Below the pieces are notes generated by a model. The model was not told the DNA's origin, did not search any database, and saw only the letters and a program-made list of their open reading frames with translations. A DNA stretch of 64,000 nt from Gulosibacter sediminis (GTDB taxonomy: Bacteria > Actinomycetota > Actinomycetes > Actinomycetales > Microbacteriaceae). The stretch covers positions 2,046,001 through 2,110,000 of the forward strand of contig NZ_CP097160.1 of the NCBI RefSeq assembly GCF_023370115.1, given 5' to 3'. Below, piece by piece: positions 17,984-29,716 of this stretch (position 1 is the first letter of the stretch; each line of letters starts with the position of its first letter). The position numbers and the translations under genes were made by a program.

Positions 17984-19108
17984 CTACGAGTTGGCGGTGG
18001 TGGGGCTCACCACGAGGTCAGCTCGCTGGAATGACTTGAGGTCGGTGTAGCCGGTCGTCGCCATCGCGAAGCGCAGGGCGCCCACGAGGTTTGCGGTGCC
18101 GCCGGCGGTCGCCGACGGGCCGCGCACGATTTCTTCGAGGCTGCCAACCTGGCCGACCTCAACGCGGTTGCCGCGGGGCAGGCGCGGGTGGCGCGCTTCG
18201 GCGCCCCAGTGCCAGCCGCGACCCGGCGCATCCGTCGCCCGGGCGAGCGCCGCGCCGAGCATGACCGCGTCGGCGCCGCACGCGACGGCCTTGACGATGT
18301 CGCCCGACGAGCCGAAGCCGCCGTCGGCGATGACGTGCACGTAGCGGCCGCCCGACTCGTCCATGTAGTCGCGGCGCGCGCTCGCGACGTCGGCGATCGC
18401 GGTCGCCATCGGCGCCTGGATGCCGAGCACGCGGCGGGTGGTCGTTGCCGCGCCGCCGCCGAAGCCGACGAGCACGCCGGCCGCGCCGGTGCGCATGAGG
18501 TGCAGCGCCGGCGAGTACGAAGCCGCGCCGCCGACGATGACGGGGGTGTCAAGCTCGTAGATGAACTTCTTGAGGTTGAGGGGCTCGCGGTTCTGCGAGA
18601 CGTGCTCGGCCGAGACCGTCGCGCCGCGGATCACGAACACGTCGGCACCGGCCGCGAGCACGTCGGAGTAGAACTCCTGCGTGCGCTGCGGCGAGAGCGC
18701 GCCAGCGACAACGACGCCGGCGTCGCGGATCTCCTGCAGGCGCGCCTTGATGAGCTCGCCCTTGATCGGCTCCTGGTAAATCTGCTGGAGTCGCGCGGTC
18801 GCCTGCTTCTGCGGCAGGTCGGCGATCTCAGCGAGCAGCGACGTCGGGTCGTCGTAGCGGGTCCAGAGGCCCTCGAGGTCGAGCACGCCGAGGCCGCCGA
18901 GCTGGCCAAAGGCGATCGCCGTCGCCGGGCTCATCACCGAGTCCATGGGGGCGGCAAGGAAGGGGACGTCGAAGGTGAACGCGTCGATCTTCCATGTCGT
19001 CGAGACGTCTTCGGGGTCGCGGGTGCGCCGCGAAGGAATGATTGCCACGTCATCGAGGCCAAACACGGGGCGCGCGCGCTTCGTGCCGCCAATCTCAATC
19101 TCAGTCAC
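17984..19108 (-). CDS. guaB3: GuaB3 family IMP dehydrogenase-related protein
   Basis: A 374-residue TIM-barrel paralogue of IMP dehydrogenase without CBS domains. FLAAPMDSVMSPATAIAFG (about 50-68), VIVGGAASYSPALHLMRTGAAG and VHVIADGGFGSSGDIVKAVACGADAVMLG place it in the IMPDH/GMP reductase superfamily. The active-site loop reads GFGGGAATTTRR (215-226): the position that holds the catalytic cysteine in true IMPDH (GPGSICTTR in the guaB product at 38606) appears to be threonine. GuaB3 proteins from some bacteria have been reported to act as GMP reductases rather than IMPDHs; whether this one does is open. It heads the guaB3-SURF1-DUF3817-guaA block and faces glpK across 65 bases. Confidence 0.9.
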   Translation of the reverse strand: MTEIEIGGTKRARPVFGLDDVAIIPSRRTRDPEDVSTTWKIDAFTFDVPFLAAPMDSVMSPATAIAFGQLGGLGVLDLEGLWTRYDDPTSLLAEIADLPQKQATARLQQIYQEPIKGELIKARLQEIRDAGVVVAGALSPQRTQEFYSDVLAAGADVFVIRGATVSAEHVSQNREPLNLKKFIYELDTPVIVGGAASYSPALHLMRTGAAGVLVGFGGGAATTTRRVLGIQAPMATAIADVASARRDYMDESGGRYVHVIADGGFGSSGDIVKAVACGADAVMLGAALARATDAPGRGWHWGAEARHPRLPRGNRVEVGQVGSLEEIVRGPSATAGGTANLVGALRFAMATTGYTDLKSFQRADLVVSPTTANS

Positions 19109-19173
19109 CCCCCTAGCCTACCGGGGCTCTCCGATGAACGCGTCAGAATAGACGCACGACGACAGGAGGCAGC

Positions 19174-20673
19174 GTGGCCGATTACATCCTCGCGCTCGAC
19201 CAGGGCACCACATCGACCCGCGCGATTATCTTCGATCACGACGGGCAGATCGTTGCGAGCGCGCAGCGTGAACACGAGCAACACTTCCCCCAGCCCGGCT
19301 GGGTCGAACACGACGCGCTCGAGATCTGGCGCAATGCACGCGCCTGCATGGGCACGGCGCTCGCCGAGGCGCAGCTCGCCCCGAGCGACATCGCCGCGGT
19401 TGGCATCACGAATCAGCGCGAGACCACGGTGCTCTGGGATCGCGCGACCGGCCGCCCCGTGCATGCGGCGCTCGTGTGGCAGGACACGCGCACGCAGGGC
19501 ATCGTCGACCGGCTTGCGGCCGACGGCGGCGTCGATCGCTTCCGCGAGCGCACCGGCTTGCCGCTGAACACGTACTTTTCCGCGACGAAACTTGCGTGGC
19601 TGTTCGACGAGCATCCGGGCACCCGCGAGCGGGCCGCGCGGGGCGAGCTCTGCGCGGGCACGATCGACACGTGGCTCACCTGGTGGCTCACGGGTGGGCC
19701 GCGCTCGGGCGTGCACGTCACCGACGTGACGAACGCGTCGCGATCGCTGCTGCTCGACCTCGGCAGCTGCGACTGGAGCGACGAGTTGCTCGAAGCCTTC
19801 GACATTCCCCGCGCGTGCCTGCCCGAGGTGCGCTCGTCGAGCGAGGTGTATGGGCACTGCGCCGAGCGCACTCCCCTGCCGGGCGTGCCGGTGGCCGGCA
19901 TCCTCGGCGATCAGCAGGCGGCGACGTTCGGCCAGGCCGCGTTCGGCGAGGGGCAGGCGAAGAACACGTATGGCACCGGTTCGTTCCTCATCTATGGCAC
20001 CGGCGAGCAGATCGTGCACAGCGAGCACGGGCTGCTGACGACCGTGGCGTACCAGCTCGGCGACGAGGCGCCGCGGTATGCGCTCGAGGGGTCGATCGCC
20101 GTGACCGGCTCGCTCGTGCAGTGGCTGCGCGACAACCTCGGGCTGATCCGCACGTCGGAGGAGGTCGAGTCGCTCGCGGCGACGGTCGACGACAACGGCG
20201 GCTGCTACATCGTGCCCGCGTTTTCGGGGCTGTATGCGCCGTGGTGGCGGCCGGATGCACGCGGTGTGATCGTGGGCCTGACCGGCTACGTGCGGGCCGG
20301 GCACTTTGCCCGCGCTGCACTCGAGGCTGCGGCGTACCAGAGCTGCGATGTGCTCGACGCGTGCAACTCGGATGCGCCCGAGCCGTTGCGCGAGCTGCGC
20401 GTCGACGGCGGCATGGCCGTGAACGATGCCCTGATGCAGTTCCAGGCCGACCTGCTCGGCACGCCGGTCGTGCGCCCGAAGATCGTCGAGACGACGGCGC
20501 TCGGGGCAGCGTTCGCGGCCGGGCTCGCGGTCGGCTTCTGGCGCGATCGCGAGGAGCTCGCATCCCTCTGGCGCGAGGATCGACGCTTCGAGCCGAACAT
20601 GTCTGATGAGGAGCGCGACCGGCTCCGCGCAGGCTGGCTCCGCGCGGTCGAGCGCAGCTTCGACCTCGCCTAG
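19174..20673 (+). CDS. glpK: glycerol kinase
   Basis: A FGGY-family kinase that phosphorylates glycerol to glycerol-3-phosphate with ATP. The 499 residues match the family. It begins at a GTG placed behind ACAGGAGG. N-terminal motif [17 protein letters not shown] (5-21), glycerol-binding [20 protein letters not shown] and the C-terminal signature GNY-like region [13 protein letters not shown] ... [25 protein letters not shown] are intact. No glpF or glpD is adjacent, so glycerol uptake and oxidation must be encoded elsewhere. A long hairpin of repeat family 2 begins ten bases after the stop. Confidence 0.97.
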   Translation: MADYILALDQGTTSTRAIIFDHDGQIVASAQREHEQHFPQPGWVEHDALEIWRNARACMGTALAEAQLAPSDIAAVGITNQRETTVLWDRATGRPVHAALVWQDTRTQGIVDRLAADGGVDRFRERTGLPLNTYFSATKLAWLFDEHPGTRERAARGELCAGTIDTWLTWWLTGGPRSGVHVTDVTNASRSLLLDLGSCDWSDELLEAFDIPRACLPEVRSSSEVYGHCAERTPLPGVPVAGILGDQQAATFGQAAFGEGQAKNTYGTGSFLIYGTGEQIVHSEHGLLTTVAYQLGDEAPRYALEGSIAVTGSLVQWLRDNLGLIRTSEEVESLAATVDDNGGCYIVPAFSGLYAPWWRPDARGVIVGLTGYVRAGHFARAALEAAAYQSCDVLDACNSDAPEPLRELRVDGGMAVNDALMQFQADLLGTPVVRPKIVETTALGAAFAAGLAVGFWRDREELASLWREDRRFEPNMSDEERDRLRAGWLRAVERSFDLA

Positions 20674-20683
20674 CGGAGCGATA

Positions 20684-20746
20684 GGTGTTGCGTTTGGCCC
20701 CATCCGAAGGCGTTTTCGCGCCGAGAACGGGCCCAAACGCAACACC
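20684..20746. repeat. hairpin of repeat family 2, copy 1 (likely glpK terminator)
   Basis: The arm GGTGTTGCGTTTGGCCC pairs with GGGCCCAAACGCAACACC (one bulged C). The 28-base interior can fold again through GGCG/CGCC. A second copy with the same arms but a different interior lies at 38480-38542. It stands 10 bases after the glpK stop. Confidence 0.8.
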
Positions 20747-20850
20747 CATGCGCGTAGAAGTGTCTCGAGGTGGACCGTCGCAGCCCGCGGGCCGCCCCGA
20801 CGCCAAGCGGCCGGTCACCGGCGCAAAGTAGACTGGGCAAGAAATCTTGA

Positions 20851-23091
<2,241 letters not shown>

Positions 23092-23108
23092 GCGCCCTCC
23101 GCGCCACC

Positions 23109-23183
23109 CACAACGGTTGAGTGGTCGTTTTTTGTAGTTCTGGCGGCGCCAGAACTACAAAAAACGACCACTCAACCGTTGTG
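23109..23183. repeat. long palindromic hairpin, repeat family 1, copy 2 (likely bidirectional terminator)
   Basis: A perfect inverted repeat of two 36-base arms around a three-base loop at about 23145-23147. The core TTGAGTGGTCG, a run of six T, then GTAGTTCTGGC is shared with the copies at 1300 and 27810, while the outer CACAACGG/CCGTTGTG pairs are unique. It fills nearly all of the gap between the convergent icd and aceB genes. Confidence 0.9.
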
Positions 23184-23186
23184 TTG

Positions 23187-24839
23187 TTAGAGGACGGTGT
23201 CCTTGGTGAGGTGCTTGTAGGCGGGGATGGTGAGGAACGCCGGGTAGTCGTCGCTGAGCACGATCTCGGCGAGCAGGCCCGCGGCTTCGTCGAGGCGGTC
23301 GCCCTCGAAGCGCTCGAGGTCTTCGCGCAGCACGCGCTCGATGCACCCCTCGATGCGGGTGCGCACCACGGGAATCCCGTCGTCCTGCGTCACGACGCCC
23401 TGGTGAATCCACTGCCAGAGCTGCGAGCGCGAGATCTCCGCCGTCGCCGCATCCTCCATCAGGCCGTAGATCGCCGCGGCACCGGTGCCCCGCAGCCAGC
23501 TCGCGATGTAGAGCATGGCCACGCGGATGTTCACCTTGAGGCCCTCTTCAACGGTGATCTCGCCGCCCTCGATGCGCAGGTCGAGCAGCTCAGCAGCCGT
23601 CACCTGCACATCCGGGCGCTGGCGCGAAATCTGGTTCGGCGCATCCCCGAGCACCTCGTCGAACTCCGCCTGCGCGGTCTCGACGAGCCCCGGATGCGCG
23701 ACCCACGAGCCGTCGAAGCCCGCGGCCGCCTCTCGACGCTTATCGGCCGACACCTTCTCGAGCGCCCGCGCGGTCGCCTCGGGGTCGGAGCGGTTCGGGA
23801 TGAACGCCGCCATGCCGCCAATTGCGAAGGCGCCGCGACGGTGACACGTCGCCACGAGCAGCTCGGTGTACGCGGTCATGAACGGCTGCGTCATCGAGAG
23901 CTGGCCACGGTTCGGCAGCACCCAACGCTTCGAGCGGTCGCGGAAGGTCTTGATGATGCTGAACAGGTAGTCCCAGCGGCCCGCGTTGAGGCCGGCGCAG
24001 TGGTCGCGCAGCTCGTAGAGGATCTCCTCCATCTCGAACGCCGCGGTGATCGTCTCGATGAGTACGGTGGCCCGCACCGAACCGTACGGCACGCCCACGT
24101 GGCGCTCGGCGAAGGTGAACACGTCGTTCCAGAGGCGCGCCTCGCGGTGGTTCTCGAGCTTCGGCAGGTAGAAGTATGGGCCGGTGCCAGTCGCGAGCAG
24201 CTCCTTCGCGTTGTGGAAGAAGTAGAGGCCGAAGTCGACGAGCGACGCCGACACGACGCCCGACTGGCCCCGCTCATCCACGTACCGAAGGTGGTTCTCG
24301 GGCAGGTGCCACCCGCGCGGGCGGAACACGATCGTCGGCGTCTGCTCGCCGAGGCGGTACTCCTTGCCGTTTTCGGCCGTGAAGTCGATGCGTCGGCGAA
24401 TCGCGTCGGCGAGGTTGAGCTGGCCATCGATAACGTTGAACCACGTGGGGCTCGTCGCATCCTCATGGTCGGCGAGCCAGACCTTGGCGCCCGAGTTCAT
24501 CGCGTTGATCGTCATCTTGCGGTCGGTCGGACCAGTGATTTCGACGCGGCGGTCCTCGAGCCCCGGGCCCGTACCGGCGACCTGCCAGCTCGAATCCTCG
24601 CGGATGTGTCGGGTCTCGGCGAGGAAGTCGAGGTTCGCGCCCTGCGAGATTTCGCGGCGGCGCTCATCGCGAGCCGCGAGCAGGTTGCAGCGGCGCTGAC
24701 CGAAACGGTCGTGCAGCTGGGCGAGAAACTCGAGGGCCTCGGGCGTGAGCACCTCGTCGAAGCGAGGATGCATGGTGCCGCGGATTTCGATGCGCCCGCC
24801 GGTGCGGGTGGTGGTCTGTTCGGTCGTGAGAATGGTCAT
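23187..24839 (-). CDS. aceB: malate synthase A
   Basis: Malate synthase condenses glyoxylate with acetyl-CoA to malate, the second step of the glyoxylate bypass. The 550 residues match the A isoform. Visible family segments: GPTDRKMTINAMNSGAKVWLADHEDATSP (about 130-158), RATVLIETITAAFEMEEILYEL with the metal-binding Glu, HCAGLNAGRWDYLFSIIK, and the catalytic Asp region near the C-terminus. The ATG is preceded by AAGGAGCGCATC. It starts 33 bases after the aceA stop on the same strand, so aceA-aceB form an operon. The stop codon lies four bases from the family 1 hairpin. Confidence 0.96.
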   Translation of the reverse strand: MTILTTEQTTTRTGGRIEIRGTMHPRFDEVLTPEALEFLAQLHDRFGQRRCNLLAARDERRREISQGANLDFLAETRHIREDSSWQVAGTGPGLEDRRVEITGPTDRKMTINAMNSGAKVWLADHEDATSPTWFNVIDGQLNLADAIRRRIDFTAENGKEYRLGEQTPTIVFRPRGWHLPENHLRYVDERGQSGVVSASLVDFGLYFFHNAKELLATGTGPYFYLPKLENHREARLWNDVFTFAERHVGVPYGSVRATVLIETITAAFEMEEILYELRDHCAGLNAGRWDYLFSIIKTFRDRSKRWVLPNRGQLSMTQPFMTAYTELLVATCHRRGAFAIGGMAAFIPNRSDPEATARALEKVSADKRREAAAGFDGSWVAHPGLVETAQAEFDEVLGDAPNQISRQRPDVQVTAAELLDLRIEGGEITVEEGLKVNIRVAMLYIASWLRGTGAAAIYGLMEDAATAEISRSQLWQWIHQGVVTQDDGIPVVRTRIEGCIERVLREDLERFEGDRLDEAAGLLAEIVLSDDYPAFLTIPAYKHLTKDTVL

Positions 24840-24872
24840 GATGCGCTCCTTCGCGCGAGCGGCCCTGGCGGC

Positions 24873-26186
24873 CTAGTGAAACTGTTCGGATTCGGTCGAG
24901 CCCACGAGAGCGAGGGTCTTCGAGTCGGGGTTGAGCGCGGTCGAGATGAGGTCGAAGTAGCCGGTGCCGACCTCGCGCTGGTGCTTGGTGGCGGTGTAGC
25001 CGTTGGCCTCGGAGGCGAACTCGGCCTCCTGCAGCTCGACGTACGCCTCCATCTGGCGCTCCTCGTAGCCGCGGGCGAGCTCGAACATCGAGTGGTTGAG
25101 CGCGTGGAAGCCGGCGAGGGTGATGAACTGGAACGCGTAGCCCATGGCCGAGAGCTCGCGCTGGAAGCGGGAGATCTGGTCGTCGTCGAGGTGGCGGCGC
25201 CAGTTGAAGCTCGGCGAGCAGTTGTAGGCCAGCAGCTGGCCGGGGTGCTCGGCGCGGACGCGCTCGGCGACGACGCGGGCGTGCTCGAGGTCGGGCACCG
25301 CGGTCTCAACCCAGAGCATGTCGGCGTACTTCGCGTATTCGAGGCAGCGAGCGATGACCGGCTCAATACCGTTCTGCACCTCGTAGAAGCCCTCGGCGGT
25401 GCGGTCGCCGGTCACGAAGGGGCGGTCGCGCTCGTCAACGTCGCTCGTGATGAGGGTGGCCGCGAGTGAGTCGGTGCGGGCGATGACGAGGGTCGGCACG
25501 TCGGCGACGTCGGCCGCGAGGCGAGCCGCGTTGAGGGTGCGGATGTGCTGGCTGGTGGGCACGAGCACCTTGCCGCCCATGTGGCCGCACTTCTTCTCGC
25601 TCGCGAGCTGGTCTTCCCAGTGCACGCCGGCCGCGCCGGCCGAGATCATCTGGTGCATGAGCTCGTAGGCGTTGAGCGGGCCACCGAAGCCGGCCTCGGC
25701 GTCGGCGACGACCGGGGCCATCCAGTCGCGCTCGGTCGTGCCGGTCTCGGCGAACTCGATCTGGCCCGCGCGCTGGAGGGCGCTGTTGATGCGGCTGACG
25801 ACGGCGGGAACCGAGTTGGCCGGGTAGAGCGACTGGTCGGGGTAGGTCTGGCCCGAGAGGTTTGCGTCGGCGGCGACCTGCCAGCCCGAGAGGTAGACGG
25901 CCTGCAGACCGGCGCGCACCTGCTGCACGGCCTGGTTACCGGTGAGGGCGCCGAGGGCGTAGGTCCACTCGTTCGGGTCCTCGTGGTTGCGCTGAATCTG
26001 CGACCAGAGGCGCTCGGCGCCGCGGCGGGCCGTCGTGTGCTCCTCGCGGAACGGGCCGCGCAGCTTGATGACGTCTTCGGCGGTGTAGTTACGCTCGACG
26101 CCATCCCAGCGGGGGTTGCTCTCCCACTCAGCCTGCAGCTCTGCGGCGGTCTGGGTCTGGTCTCCTGGCAGCTGGTTGTTCGACAT
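24873..26186 (-). CDS. aceA: isocitrate lyase
   Basis: Isocitrate lyase cleaves isocitrate to glyoxylate and succinate. I start it at the ATG ([21 protein letters not shown]) behind AAGGAAG, giving 437 residues, the normal size. The upstream open frame to 26546 is antisense to ramB and is not coding. The catalytic loop [18 protein letters not shown] contains Cys200; other conserved parts are [42 protein letters not shown] and [17 protein letters not shown]. ramB is transcribed divergently from the same 175-base intergenic region, which holds a perfect palindrome that may serve as operator. Confidence 0.97.
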   Translation of the reverse strand: MSNNQLPGDQTQTAAELQAEWESNPRWDGVERNYTAEDVIKLRGPFREEHTTARRGAERLWSQIQRNHEDPNEWTYALGALTGNQAVQQVRAGLQAVYLSGWQVAADANLSGQTYPDQSLYPANSVPAVVSRINSALQRAGQIEFAETGTTERDWMAPVVADAEAGFGGPLNAYELMHQMISAGAAGVHWEDQLASEKKCGHMGGKVLVPTSQHIRTLNAARLAADVADVPTLVIARTDSLAATLITSDVDERDRPFVTGDRTAEGFYEVQNGIEPVIARCLEYAKYADMLWVETAVPDLEHARVVAERVRAEHPGQLLAYNCSPSFNWRRHLDDDQISRFQRELSAMGYAFQFITLAGFHALNHSMFELARGYEERQMEAYVELQEAEFASEANGYTATKHQREVGTGYFDLISTALNPDSKTLALVGSTESEQFH

Positions 26187-26300
26187 CGCGGACTTCCTTG
26201 TCTTCTCGGTGGCCGAGCCTGCGCTCGTTGCCTGGTGTGCATCCAGCTTGCGGCCGCCGGCACGCCTCGAACTCCCAAACCGGGGCAGAAATGTTGCCGT

Positions 26301-26319
26301 TTTTCCGCACTTCGGAAAA
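26301..26319. promoter_or_regulatory. palindromic operator candidate between aceA and ramB
   Basis: TTTTCCG-CACTT-CGGAAAA is a perfect 7-5-7 inverted repeat, 43 bases before the ramB start and 115 bases before aceA. Its A/T-rich arms stand out against the GC-rich surroundings. In Corynebacterium, RamB regulates aceA and aceB and its own gene, so RamB is the natural candidate; the downstream AAAAGTTCGCG is also loosely like the corynebacterial RamB motif. Confidence 0.5.
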
Positions 26320-26361
26320 GTTCGCGTTGCTCCGAACCCGATGCTCGGCCAAGATTGCGTC

Positions 26362-27795
26362 ATGGTCCCCAATGACGCGTTGACCCTCGGCCGCCGCATC
26401 CGAGCCCGCCGAGTCGAGCTCGGCCTCTCGCTGCAAGAGTTCTCTGACCGCATCGGCAAGGCGCCCTCGCGCGTCTCGGTGATCGAGAACGGACAGCGCG
26501 ATCTGCGCTTGAGCGAGCTGCAAGACATCGCGACCGCGCTCGACACCTCAAGCGATGCGCTCGCTCAGTCGGGCGAGCTGAGCGAACGGGATGCGCTCGA
26601 GATCGAATTCTTGCGGGCGCAGCGCACTCCCCTTTACGCGAGCCTCGGGCTGCCGGAGATTCCGGTGCGCAAGTCGCTCAGCGACGAAACGATGCAGGCG
26701 ATGCTCAAGCTGCTGGGCGAACTCACCGAGTTGCATTCGACGCGGGCCGCGACGCCCGAGGTCGCGCGCCTCGCGAACCTGCAGCTGCGCGCCGATCAGC
26801 GCGAGCGCGGCAACTACTTCGAGGAGCTCGAGCGCGAGGCCGAAGCGCTGCTGCGTGCCGTCGGCTATCGCGAGGGGCCGGTGTCGATGGACACCGTAAA
26901 GCAGATCGCCGAGCACCTCGGCTTCACGCTGCACGCCGTGACCGACCTCCCCTACTCGACCCGCAGCATCACCGACAGCGAGCGGATGCGCGTCTATCTT
27001 TCCGCGAGCGGTGTGAGTCGCTCGCGCTCGGTCGTCTTGCAGGCGCTCGCCGCGCATGTGCTCGGCAAGCGCGAGCCGGTCGACTACGGCGACCTGCTAC
27101 AGCAGCGCGTCGAGACGAACTACCTCACGGGCGCGATTCTCCTGCCCGAGTCGAGCGCCGCTCCCCTGCTGCGCGCGTCGAAGCAGCGGCGCGATCTGTC
27201 GATCGAAGAATTCCGCGGCCACTACGGCGTCACCTACGAAACGGCCGCTCATCGCTTCAGCAACCTCGCGACACAGCACTTGGAAATACCCGTACATTTC
27301 CTCAAGGTGCACGAGTCGGGCGCGGTGCTCAAGGCCTACGAGAACGACTCGGTGCTCTTCCCGACGGATGCGCTGGGCAATGTCGAGGGGCAGATCGTCT
27401 GCCGCTGGTGGAGCGCCCGGCAGGTCTTCACGACCGATCAGCGCATCGGCACCTACTCGCAGTACACCGACAAGCCGGCGGGCACCTATTGGTGCACCTC
27501 GCAGGTCGAGTCGGGGCCGGGCGGCAGTTATTCGATCAGCGTCGGCACGAAGTTTTCGGAGGCGAAGTGGTTCCGTGGCCGCGACACGTCGGTGCGGCTG
27601 CGCTCTGACTGCCCGAACCCGTCGTGCTGCCGCGAGCCCGAGGAGGAGCTCGTCGAGCGCTGGGGCGAGCGCTCCTACCCGAGCGCCCGCATGAACTCGT
27701 CGCTGCTCGCGGCGATGCCGACGGGCACGTTCACGGGCGTCGACCGCGTCGCCGTCCTCGAGTTCCTCCAACGCCACACCCCGGAATCCCCCTAA
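26362..27795 (+). CDS. ramB: RamB-type XRE/ImmA-IrrE transcriptional regulator of acetate metabolism
   Basis: A 477-residue regulator, close to the size of corynebacterial RamB. An N-terminal XRE helix-turn-helix (about 8-65: [23 protein letters not shown] ... [18 protein letters not shown]) is followed by an alpha-helical part, an ImmA/IrrE-like domain (about 190-310) and a C-terminal short-chain fatty acyl regulator domain with RWWSARQVF and the cysteine-rich [10 protein letters not shown]. RamB represses or activates aceA, aceB and acetate-activation genes depending on carbon source. Position divergent from aceAB supports this. I chose the ATG at 26362; an in-frame ATG seven codons upstream is possible and neither has a clear ribosome-binding site, so the mRNA may be leaderless. 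Confidence 0.92.
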   Translation: MVPNDALTLGRRIRARRVELGLSLQEFSDRIGKAPSRVSVIENGQRDLRLSELQDIATALDTSSDALAQSGELSERDALEIEFLRAQRTPLYASLGLPEIPVRKSLSDETMQAMLKLLGELTELHSTRAATPEVARLANLQLRADQRERGNYFEELEREAEALLRAVGYREGPVSMDTVKQIAEHLGFTLHAVTDLPYSTRSITDSERMRVYLSASGVSRSRSVVLQALAAHVLGKREPVDYGDLLQQRVETNYLTGAILLPESSAAPLLRASKQRRDLSIEEFRGHYGVTYETAAHRFSNLATQHLEIPVHFLKVHESGAVLKAYENDSVLFPTDALGNVEGQIVCRWWSARQVFTTDQRIGTYSQYTDKPAGTYWCTSQVESGPGGSYSISVGTKFSEAKWFRGRDTSVRLRSDCPNPSCCREPEEELVERWGERSYPSARMNSSLLAAMPTGTFTGVDRVAVLEFLQRHTPESP

Positions 27796-27809
27796 CCGGG
27801 TTGCCGTTA

Positions 27810-27884
27810 GAGGGGGGTTGAGTGGTCGTTTTTTGTAGTTCTGGCGGTGCCAGAACTACAAAAAACGACCACTCAACCCCCCTC
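27810..27884. repeat. long palindromic hairpin, repeat family 1, copy 3 (likely bidirectional terminator)
   Basis: A perfect 75-base inverted repeat, the same length as copy 2, with the shared core and copy-specific outer pairs GAGGGGGG/CCCCCCTC. It lies 14 bases after ramB and before the convergent ABC transporter operon. Confidence 0.9.
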
Positions 27885-27902
27885 ACACAGCGGGAAACGG
27901 GG

Positions 27903-27940
27903 GCTGCCGCCCGGCTTTCGAGGAAGCGCCGGGCGGCAGC
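27903..27940 (-). terminator. hairpin terminator of the peptide ABC transporter operon
   Basis: A 13-pair stem, GCTGCCGCCCGGC with GCCGGGCGGCAGC, around a 12-base loop, placed 15 bases past the stop of the minus-strand ATPase gene. Confidence 0.8.
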
Positions 27941-27955
27941 GGGTGGTGCTGAGGC

Positions 27956-29716
27956 TTAGGCCTCGGCGGCGAACTCGAAGTTCGCACCGGGGATCGCCTC
28001 GAGCAGGCGCTGCGTGTACTCCTCGCGCGGGTTGTCGAAGAGCTCGTCGGTCGTGCCACGCTCGACGATCTGGCCCTGGCGCATCACGCAGACGTTGTCG
28101 GCCACCAGGCGCACGACCGCGAGGTCGTGCGTGATGAACAGATACGTCAGGCCGAGCTCGTGCTGCAGCTTCGTGAGCAGCTGCAGAATCTGCCCCTGCA
28201 CGAGCACGTCGAGTGCCGAGACGGCCTCGTCGAGCACAAGCACCTCGGGCTGCAGCGCCAGCGCACGGGCGACGGCGACACGCTGTCGCTGACCGCCCGA
28301 AAGCTCGCTCGGGTAGCGGTCGCGCAGCTCGGTCGGCAGGGCCACCTGCTCGAGCAGCTCCTCGACACGCTCGCGGCGCGACTTCGGCGTACCGACGCCG
28401 TGAATCGCCATCGGCTCGGCAATGGTGTTGCCGACGCTGTACTGCGGGTCGAGCGTGCCGTACGGGTCCTGGAACACCGGCTGCACGCGACGACGGAACG
28501 CGAGCAGCTCCTTACGGCTCAGTCGCGTGATGTCGCGGCCGTCGAACTCGATGCTGCCGGAGGTCAGCGGTTCGAGCTGCAGGAACAGCTTCGCGAGGGT
28601 CGACTTGCCCGAGCCCGACTCCCCCACGATCGCCGTGGTCGTGCCGCGCGCGACGTCAACGCTCACGCCGTCGACGGCGCGAACCTCCTTCTTCGCGAGG
28701 CCGCGGGTGCGCAGCTTGTAAATCTTCTGCGCATCCTTGATCTGAATCAGCGGCGGCTCGCTCGACGGGGCCTCTTCGGCCACCTCCTCGCGCTCGGCGG
28801 CGCGCTCGAGCATCTGCTCCTCAAGGGCACCCGTCGGCGACACGTCGAGGTCGTCCTGGCGAGCCACCTCGAGCCGCTTCGAGGCGAGGCTCGGCGCGGC
28901 GCTCACGAGGCGCTTCGTGTAGGGATGCTGCGGGTCGGTGAGGATCTCGCGCGACGGCCCGGACTCGACGACCTGGCCCTTGTACATGACGACGAGGTGC
29001 TCGGCACGGTCGGCTGCGAGGCCGAGGTCGTGCGTGATGAACAGCACCGAGGTGCCGTGTGTCGCCGTCAGGCTCTCGAGGTGGTCGAGGATCTGCCGCT
29101 GCACCGTCACGTCGAGGGCCGAGGTCGGCTCGTCGGCGATGAGCAGCTTCGGCCGGGCCGACATACCAATACCGATCAGCGCGCGCTGGCGCATGCCGCC
29201 CGAGAACTCGTGCGGGTACTGGCGAAGGCGAGCCTGCGCATCCGGCAGGCCAGCTTCGGTGAGCACCTCGATCGCCCGCTGGCGCACCGCCTTGCGGCCC
29301 TGTGCGACGTTGTTCGCGCGAATCGTCTCTTCGACCTGGAACCCGATGGTCCACACCGGATTGAGGTTCGACATCGGGTCCTGCGGCACGTAGCCAATCT
29401 GCTCGCCGCGCAGCTCGGTGATATCGCGCGAGTTCAGCTTCGTGAGGTCGCGCCCCTCGAAGAGAACCTCGCCGCCGGTCACGTGACCGGTGCCGGGTAG
29501 CAGCTGAATAATCGACTGCGCTGTGGTCGACTTGCCGGAGCCCGACTCGCCCACGATCGCGACCGACTGGCCGGGATAGATCGTGAGGTCGACGCCGCGC
29601 ACGGCTGGCACAGAACCCGACTTCGTCTCGAAGTTCACCTGCAAGTTGCGGATCTCGAGCAGCGGCGTCTCCGCCGCGCCCGTCGTCTCCGGCGTAGTTG
29701 CTGGGCTGGTGGTCAT
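27956..29716 (-). CDS. dipeptide/oligopeptide ABC transporter, fused double ATP-binding protein (DppD-DppF type)
   Basis: A single 586-residue protein holds two complete ABC ATPase domains. Domain 1 (about 18-290): Walker A GESGSGKS (56-63), signature FSGGMRQRALIGIGM, Walker B LLIADEPTSALD. Domain 2 (about 322-580): Walker A GESGSGKS (365-372), signature LSGGQRQRVAVARAL, Walker B VLVLDEAVSALD. Each is followed by an oligopeptide-transporter C-terminal extension (HPYTKRLVSAAP and REEYTQRLLEAIPG). The domains are joined by an acidic linker (about 295-322). Note DEAVSALD with Ala in place of the usual Pro in domain 2. It overlaps the permease gene by four bases. It energises import of peptides or related solutes. 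Confidence 0.93.
   Translation of the reverse strand: MTTSPATTPETTGAAETPLLEIRNLQVNFETKSGSVPAVRGVDLTIYPGQSVAIVGESGSGKSTTAQSIIQLLPGTGHVTGGEVLFEGRDLTKLNSRDITELRGEQIGYVPQDPMSNLNPVWTIGFQVEETIRANNVAQGRKAVRQRAIEVLTEAGLPDAQARLRQYPHEFSGGMRQRALIGIGMSARPKLLIADEPTSALDVTVQRQILDHLESLTATHGTSVLFITHDLGLAADRAEHLVVMYKGQVVESGPSREILTDPQHPYTKRLVSAAPSLASKRLEVARQDDLDVSPTGALEEQMLERAAEREEVAEEAPSSEPPLIQIKDAQKIYKLRTRGLAKKEVRAVDGVSVDVARGTTTAIVGESGSGKSTLAKLFLQLEPLTSGSIEFDGRDITRLSRKELLAFRRRVQPVFQDPYGTLDPQYSVGNTIAEPMAIHGVGTPKSRRERVEELLEQVALPTELRDRYPSELSGGQRQRVAVARALALQPEVLVLDEAVSALDVLVQGQILQLLTKLQHELGLTYLFITHDLAVVRLVADNVCVMRQGQIVERGTTDELFDNPREEYTQRLLEAIPGANFEFAAEA

Noticed and set aside
23121-25469. A 782-codon plus-strand frame opposite aceB and part of aceA
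   Set aside because: Begins inside the family 1 hairpin and is fully antisense to malate synthase and isocitrate lyase; no ribosome-binding site or family features.
26187-26546. N-terminal extension of isocitrate lyase to 26546
   Set aside because: It would run antisense through the ramB start and the divergent promoter; the ATG at 26186 has a good ribosome-binding site and gives the normal length.
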